NCBI GenBank assembly: GCA_021734725.1
Contig: JAIPIM010000102.1
Location: 1-11,867 of the forward strand
Length of the DNA: 11,867 nucleotides
Direction of reading: 5' to 3'
Source: Minisyncoccota bacterium
Lineage (GTDB): Bacteria > Verrucomicrobiota > Lentisphaeria > Oligosphaerales > MVZH01
The notes beneath the pieces were generated by a model, which saw only the letters and a program-made list of their open reading frames with translations, did not search any database and was not told the DNA's origin. This document shows, piece after piece, positions 9,501 through 11,867 of the stretch (its first letter is position 1; every line of letters starts with the position of its first letter). The translations under genes were made by a program, and so were the position numbers.

Positions 9501-9739
9501 GTGATCATCTTCTCCGCAACGGCCCGCGCGTCGCTTTCGTCGGCCAGAAGGCGATTGCCGCTCCAAAGGTGGGGCATGGAAGGGAAATAGCCCTCGGTAT
9601 TGGCGGCCACCCGCCAGCCGGACTTAATGTGAAAATCTTCCGCTTCCAGGCATATCTCATTGGCTCCTGTCACATCCGATGACATAATCGTTGCTCCCAT
9701 GGCTAGGACCGTTCGTAGAATACCCGACCAATGCTTCAT
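6551..9739 (-). CDS. Large secreted CBM35-like / glycosidase-like multidomain protein, first gene of the operon
   Basis: The product is 1062 residues. ATG 9739 is preceded by AAGGAG with a 9-base gap. Residues 1-26 are a signal peptide (ending near DVTGA), so it is exported. Residues about 28-190 look like a CBM35/CBM6-type carbohydrate-binding module (CLEAEDF, then ENAGTYNAWV, then RVIDFVYLTDD). A second beta-sandwich spans about 210-320. Residues about 335-715 are a probable catalytic alpha/beta barrel. Glu616 in SETSWGQGG and Asp658 in ICDGNRG are conspicuous acidic residues, but no catalytic role can be assigned. Residues about 728-870 form a GH42-type Rossmann-like domain (PVDILAENDL, then LKQWVADGGTLVSVTGGG), followed by a KPAAVMNSYGKGKAMIVG strand and a C-terminal beta domain. 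It is a paralog of the broken gene at 535-3182. It probably binds and cleaves an extracellular or periplasmic glycan; no CAZy family was recognised. Confidence 0.8.
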   Translation of the reverse strand: MKHWSGILRTVLAMGATIMSSDVTGANEICLEAEDFHIKSGWRVAANTEGYFPSMPHLWSGNRLLADESDARAVAEKMITIENAGTYNAWVHCESSWNFDALFKIEIEQNEQIQQSETLGRKEQVKLFPYRMGWRVQGPWRWHNTDWVYQKATFNLSEGPATIRIIKETNGYPRACRVIDFVYLTDDLDLQPGGPNTWGKKHDPAVLGTFKTPLYFKAKVSPEADTGVEIEMHSCFWLYGRWGGPQSKYYFSVDGVSTEKADRDRLLKAGQESSWQAIEFAKVLPVVLVCRSNELVELSISQLPTGEDAATFTLGPEPKELIAATGNQRWENFLGGKPAISLAAYLDDLTSMLEAYVPEGRRAKQFGMLSAFPGWMSANPEVAIGDFDTRRLAAACGLNGQHYNCDPEVYGPEGEGFGFNRAPGYLGLWNRQFTRECHEGDFTGLRASYEKSYHNLKEKRLGNLRQDIKIIEECGAKSLQTLRSWPKVNATFRDYLKSRSITPGQVLDRDTLEQLTSTEQSPKEDELWAMVTLGKGTPEEAVANPVLYYHSTYFRALLHADVCREATRMLEDIFPEGTLTNSGSFFPTVGCLTSLIMGDDPFLIFQRRGVTSYCSETSWGQGGMPGYVGPETESYGAAVARGFSKYYDCPRGGYIICDGNRGYTPDVVETMSLALAAQGHSSLIYYTIGYPSINNVYAYPDIFKAIKRVSFTLGQVEDTLLDCNVANSKAALGWSLTTDIWDVAEEDPVYYGPGDVMYAGERQYLYLLLRHLGMPVDILAENDLETDYLEHYDVYFLVGDHLTEKAAAALKQWVADGGTLVSVTGGGLKNEYNQPMDTLNEVFGITEATLAKETTSMRAKLELVHAQPLDYVDIEGISETLPVFGYTQTFVPDKGEVVGRFRYTRKPAAVMNSYGKGKAMIVGALPGTAHLSGAFPMKPYGRGGEDLSSFVHPNYNRQVETAFDALLAKLGLSAQSLSPIRCLTRGVEANLLKNESTDSYCVTLVNFTNEPLEEVELRIDGNALGGVRTVNATFASAHCDNGDGTLNVSLPLEKFELLKLNN

Positions 9740-9770
9740 ATTCGATTACTCCTTAACCGGTTGACGATTA

Positions 9771-9803
9771 GAGAATTGCGACATGTCGTATTCCGCAATT
9801 CTC
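9771..9803. repeat. Perfect 10-base inverted repeat (hairpin)
   Basis: GAGAATTGCG (9771-9780) and CGCAATTCTC (9794-9803) are exact reverse complements separated by 13 bases. No T-run follows on either strand, so it is not an ordinary intrinsic terminator. It lies in the transcribed leader, 32 bases before the start codon of the 6551-9739 gene. Confidence 0.7.
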
Positions 9804-9902
9804 GTTCTTAGTTCTTGGTTCCTCGTTCGTCGTTGTTGAACTAAGAACGAAGAACCACGAACCCCGAACGACTCGCCCGAAGGCTGTTTAGCAAGAGTCT
9901 AT
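9775..9902 (+). repeat. GAAC-rich intergenic repeat, copy 1
   Basis: This copy begins ATTGCGACAT and ends GCAAGAGTCTAT. It matches copy 2 (10285-10392) in the same orientation. The right part, 9838-9902, agrees with 10328-10392 at about 55 of 65 positions, including 20 identical bases at its start. The left part agrees at the outer ten bases but carries 20 extra bases, which include an arm of the 13-base inverted repeat. Confidence 0.75.
9802..9850. repeat. Perfect 13-base inverted repeat (hairpin) in GAAC-rich DNA
   Basis: TCGTTCTTAGTTC (9802-9814) pairs exactly with GAACTAAGAACGA (9838-9850) around a 23-base loop. The loop and flanks contain further degenerate copies of the same words (GTTCTTGGTTC at 9811-9821, GAAGAACC at 9849-9856), so several alternative foldings are possible. 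It overlaps the preceding hairpin by two bases, so the two could form in sequence or compete slightly. Confidence 0.7.
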
Positions 9903-9970
9903 GATTGACGATACATGGCTGTACACAATACGAGAGGTTTTCTCATCCTGACCGGCCCGCCATGCGACCA

Positions 9971-9980
9971 GGCGCGCGCC
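9971..9980. repeat. 10-base perfect palindrome GGCGCGCGCC beside the operator
   Basis: GGCGCGCGCC is its own reverse complement and lies three bases from the operator block, downstream of the predicted start site. A short GC palindrome can arise by chance, so function is unproven. Confidence 0.4.
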
Positions 9981-9983
9981 AAT

Positions 9984-10009
9984 TGTCTACATGTCTAGAC
10001 AGTATAGTT
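9984..10009. promoter_or_regulatory. Candidate regulator operator at the glycosidase-operon promoter
   Basis: TGTCTAC (9984-9990) is followed by the perfect palindrome TGTCTAGACA (9992-10001) and TATAGTT (10003-10009). This is the same block found upstream of the GntR-type regulator (404-428), with two substitutions and one inserted base. The palindrome touches the -10 element and covers the expected transcription start, the classical position for a repressor that blocks polymerase. It may also affect the divergent sulfatase gene, whose start codon is about 410 bases away. Confidence 0.8.
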
Positions 10010-10028
10010 GTGATTGTACCACTGTCAA
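10001..10028 (-). promoter_or_regulatory. Sigma-70 promoter of the glycosidase operon
   Basis: The minus strand reads TTGACA (10028-10023), a 16-base spacer and TATACT (10006-10001). The -35 is a perfect consensus and the -10 matches at five of six positions. It points toward the ATG at 9739 and is immediately followed by the TGTCTAGACA operator. A near-consensus promoter suggests that control is by repression rather than activation. Confidence 0.75.
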
Positions 10029-10087
10029 GGGACTTCTGCTTTTTCAAAGGAATGGTTGGTGTTTACTGAGATGGTAGATTAAGCTGC

Positions 10088-10168
10088 GGTCGCCGGATGG
10101 AACCGCCTCCCACGTTTTTGGGAAACTGGCCCGAATAGGAATATGGGAGGCGGTTCCACCCGGCGACC
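10088..10168. repeat. Long REP/MITE-like palindrome, 25-base stem
   Basis: Bases 10088-10112 pair with 10144-10168 around a 31-base loop, with a single non-Watson-Crick position (10097/10159: A-C on the plus strand, G-U on the minus strand). The arms contain GGAACCGCCTCCC and GGGAGGCGGTTCC. The sequence lies upstream of the operon promoter and far upstream of the sulfatase start, so it is intergenic DNA rather than part of the glycosidase mRNA. No T-run, open reading frame or clear target-site duplication is visible. It resembles dispersed palindromic elements, but only one copy is in the window. Confidence 0.75.
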
Positions 10169-10284
10169 CGTTGTCCCACGCAGTCCCTCTTGTACATCAA
10201 CAGAAGTCTCCTGGCAAAAGGTGGTCGACCCACTGATTTGACTTTATCGTATTCGGCGGTCTGGTTCTTGTGGTTTTATAAAGT

Positions 10285-10392
10285 ATTGCGACATCTCGTT
10301 GTTTGCAGTTCCCAGTTCATCGTTTTTGAACTAAGAACGAAGAACCATGAACAACGAACCACTCGCGCAAAAGCTATTTCGCAAGAGCCTAT
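10285..10392 (+). repeat. GAAC-rich intergenic repeat, copy 2
   Basis: This is the second copy of the element at 9775-9902, in the same orientation. It begins ATTGCGACAT, contains the shared block GAACTAAGAACGAAGAACCA (10328-10347) and ends GCAAGAGCCTAT (10381-10392). It lacks 20 bases present in copy 1 and does not keep the perfect 13-base hairpin. It ends 28 bases before the sulfatase start codon, so it lies in or next to that gene's leader. Confidence 0.75.
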
Positions 10393-10420
10393 AACCGTAT
10401 TCGGCAAAGGAGAACAGGAC

Positions 10421-11830
10421 GTGACTGATACAAGACCGAATCTGATTATGATCATGACGGACCATTGGCGTGGAGACTGTCTTTCGCGGCTGGGACATCC
10501 AGTGGCCGAAACGCCGCACCTGGACGGCATGTCCACTCAGGGCGTCACGTTCACGAACGGTTTTACTCCCTGTGCGTCGTGCATTGCCGCCCGCCGTTCG
10601 CTGATGACCGGCATGCGACCCACTTCACACGGGATGCTCGGCTATCAGGATGGGCGTCCATGGCCATACAAGCACACCCTGGCCGGCGAGTTGGCGCGCG
10701 CGGGGTATCAGACCATCAATGTGGGAAAGACACACTTCCATCCGGCGCGGCTTCATCTGGGGTTCGAGGAACTGATCGTCCCCGACGATTATGACGAATG
10801 GATTGACAAGCAGACCGGCCTGGTATGCGCACGGCGGGCTCACGGCGTGCATGCCAATTCGTGGATGGCACGGCCAAGTCACCTGCCGGAGTGCCAGCAG
10901 GAGGAGACGTGGTTGACAAATCAGGCCATGGAACGGCTGAACAAGCGCGACCCGGAGCGGCCGTTCTTTCTATGCCTTTCGTTCAACGGCCCCCATCCGC
11001 CGTGGTGTCCCCCGCAGTACTTCTTCGATTTATTCATGGGCAAGGATATACCGGAACCCACCGTCGGCGAATGGGCTCGGCATTACGCTGAGGACGCGTC
11101 GTATCCCATGGGCGTGAATGACTGGCGAGGAAAGCTTTCGCCGGAGTTGAATCACCGTGCGCGTGCCGGATATTTTGCGTACCTGGCCTATATCGATTCG
11201 CAAATCGGACGGTTTATGGAGTTTCTCGGCAGATCCGGATTAATGACCGACACCATGCTCCTGTTCACCGCCGACCACGGGGAAATGCTCGGCGACCATC
11301 ACCTCTGGCGCAAAGTCAGTGCGTGCGATCCTTCCGCGCGGATCCCATTCATGATCAGACCGCCGCATGGCTGGAATGTACCGCGGAACCGCGAGGACGA
11401 TTCACTTGTCGGATTGGAGGATATCATGCCCACGTTCCTCGACACCGCCGGAGTCGATATTCCCAATACCGTGGAAGGGCGGAATCTGGTTCCGCTGCTG
11501 CGCGGCGAAATAACTGGAGTACGAACGCATTATCATCACGAACACTCGCCCTGTTACATCGGAGAGAATGCCTACCAGTCCATTACGAGTAAAGAATGGA
11601 AATACGTCTGGAATCCGATCGACGGCAGTGAATTGCTGTTTGACCGCGCGAACGATATTCTCGAAGTTTGCGATTTGGTGCCAGAAGCCGAGTACGCGGA
11701 TGTACTGGCGGAATACCGTGCGCTGTTGGCTCGTGAACTCCAGGGGCGTCCGGAGAAGCTGTCGGATGGAGAAACATTAACCACCGGCGATGTACCGGTC
11801 TGGCGCGCGCCGCGGAAAAATGTGCAATAA
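10421..11830 (+). CDS. S1-family sulfatase with CxAxR maturation motif, no signal peptide
   Basis: The product is 469 residues from GTG 10421, which has AAAGGAG 8 bases upstream. The frame stays open to 10190, but that extension runs through the intergenic repeat and would add an unrelated N-terminus. PNLIMIMTDHWRGD (residues 6-19) is the usual N-terminal strand and metal-site region. CIAARRSLMTG (54-64) is the sulfatase signature, and Cys54 is the residue converted to formylglycine. FTADHGEMLGDH supplies the second set of metal-binding residues, and FVDPLLR-type C-terminal features are replaced by VEGRNLVPLLRGE. The motif has Ala where the common CxPxR has Pro, a pattern accepted by radical-SAM anSME maturases but not typical for the oxygen-dependent FGE. 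The protein appears cytoplasmic and probably removes sulfate from imported sugars. The substrate is unknown. It is divergent from the glycosidase operon. Confidence 0.9.
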   Translation: MTDTRPNLIMIMTDHWRGDCLSRLGHPVAETPHLDGMSTQGVTFTNGFTPCASCIAARRSLMTGMRPTSHGMLGYQDGRPWPYKHTLAGELARAGYQTINVGKTHFHPARLHLGFEELIVPDDYDEWIDKQTGLVCARRAHGVHANSWMARPSHLPECQQEETWLTNQAMERLNKRDPERPFFLCLSFNGPHPPWCPPQYFFDLFMGKDIPEPTVGEWARHYAEDASYPMGVNDWRGKLSPELNHRARAGYFAYLAYIDSQIGRFMEFLGRSGLMTDTMLLFTADHGEMLGDHHLWRKVSACDPSARIPFMIRPPHGWNVPRNREDDSLVGLEDIMPTFLDTAGVDIPNTVEGRNLVPLLRGEITGVRTHYHHEHSPCYIGENAYQSITSKEWKYVWNPIDGSELLFDRANDILEVCDLVPEAEYADVLAEYRALLARELQGRPEKLSDGETLTTGDVPVWRAPRKNVQ

Positions 11831-11867
11831 CCGGTGTAAGTGCCAACCATGCTCATTACCCATAAGT
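11831..11867. other. Right-edge spacer
   Basis: The 37 bases after the sulfatase stop contain no hairpin or gene start that I can identify. Confidence 0.5.

Larger units (their letters stand above)
9740..9994 (-). promoter_or_regulatory. Long structured 5' leader of the glycosidase operon
   Basis: If transcription starts about 7 bases past the -10 element (near 9994), the first gene has an untranslated leader of about 250 bases. The leader contains two adjacent perfect inverted repeats (9771-9803 and 9802-9850) and one copy of the GAAC-rich repeat. I see no coding frame with a convincing start, no recognised riboswitch, and no U-tract terminator on the minus strand. A role in attenuation or mRNA stability is possible but only inferred. 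Confidence 0.4.

Noticed and set aside
9041..9682. 213-codon frame on the plus strand
   Set aside because: It is antisense to the signal-peptide and CBM35-like part of the large gene, whose coding evidence is much stronger.
9761..9789. Plus-strand promoter starting TTGACG
   Set aside because: At 17 bases spacing the -10 position reads TGTCGT, a poor match, and it overlaps the hairpins of the opposite transcript.
10088..10168. Intrinsic transcription terminator
   Set aside because: The stem is strong, but neither arm is followed by a T-run on either strand and the 31-base loop is too long for a typical terminator.
10190..10420. N-terminal extension of the sulfatase, with a hydrophobic stretch that might suggest an export signal
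   Set aside because: The extension starts at a TTG without a good binding site and is partly encoded by the GAAC-rich repeat. The GTG at 10421 has AAAGGAG at good spacing, immediately before the conserved sulfatase N-terminus.

Overview
The window holds a leftward (minus-strand) cluster of carbohydrate-active genes, the 5' end of its probable regulator, and a divergent rightward sulfatase gene. No rRNA, tRNA, CRISPR array, transposase or phage gene was seen. The DNA is moderately GC-rich. GntR/LacI-type hybrid regulators beside large orphan glycosidases and S1 sulfatases, with repeat-rich spacers, suggest a polysaccharide-degrading member of the PVC group (Lentisphaerae or Planctomycetes-like) or Hydrogenedentota. 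That placement is inference from gene content only.

Layout from left to right. 1-388 (-): N-terminal part of a GntR-HTH / LacI-sensor (AraR-like) repressor running off the left edge. 389-534: spacer with the regulator's promoter and operator. 535-2835 and 2832-3182 (-): two reading frames that look like one secreted glycosidase-like protein broken by a frameshift. 3182-5239 (-): GH35-like beta-galactosidase family enzyme. 5256-6530 (-): TIM-barrel glycosidase-like protein of unknown family. 6551-9739 (-): large secreted protein with a CBM35-like domain, a probable barrel and a GH42-type Rossmann-like domain. 9740-10420: a 681-base divergent control region with a strong promoter, an operator, a long palindrome and two copies of a GAAC-rich repeat. 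10421-11830 (+): S1-type sulfatase with a CxAxR maturation motif.

Genes 9739 to 535 lie 1-20 bases apart or overlap by 1-4 bases, so they probably form one operon read leftward from the promoter at 10028-10001. The same roughly 25-base sequence, containing TGTCTA half-sites, covers both that promoter and the regulator's own promoter, about 9.6 kb apart. The simplest model is a sugar-responsive repressor that controls itself, the glycosidase operon and perhaps the divergent sulfatase. The target is likely a sulfated, beta-galactoside-containing or related glycan, but the sequence does not identify it.

The most unusual content is the set of orphan glycosidase-like proteins. The 6551-9739 product and the broken 535-3182 product are divergent paralogs, and the GH35-like enzyme carries the same kind of C-terminal module.
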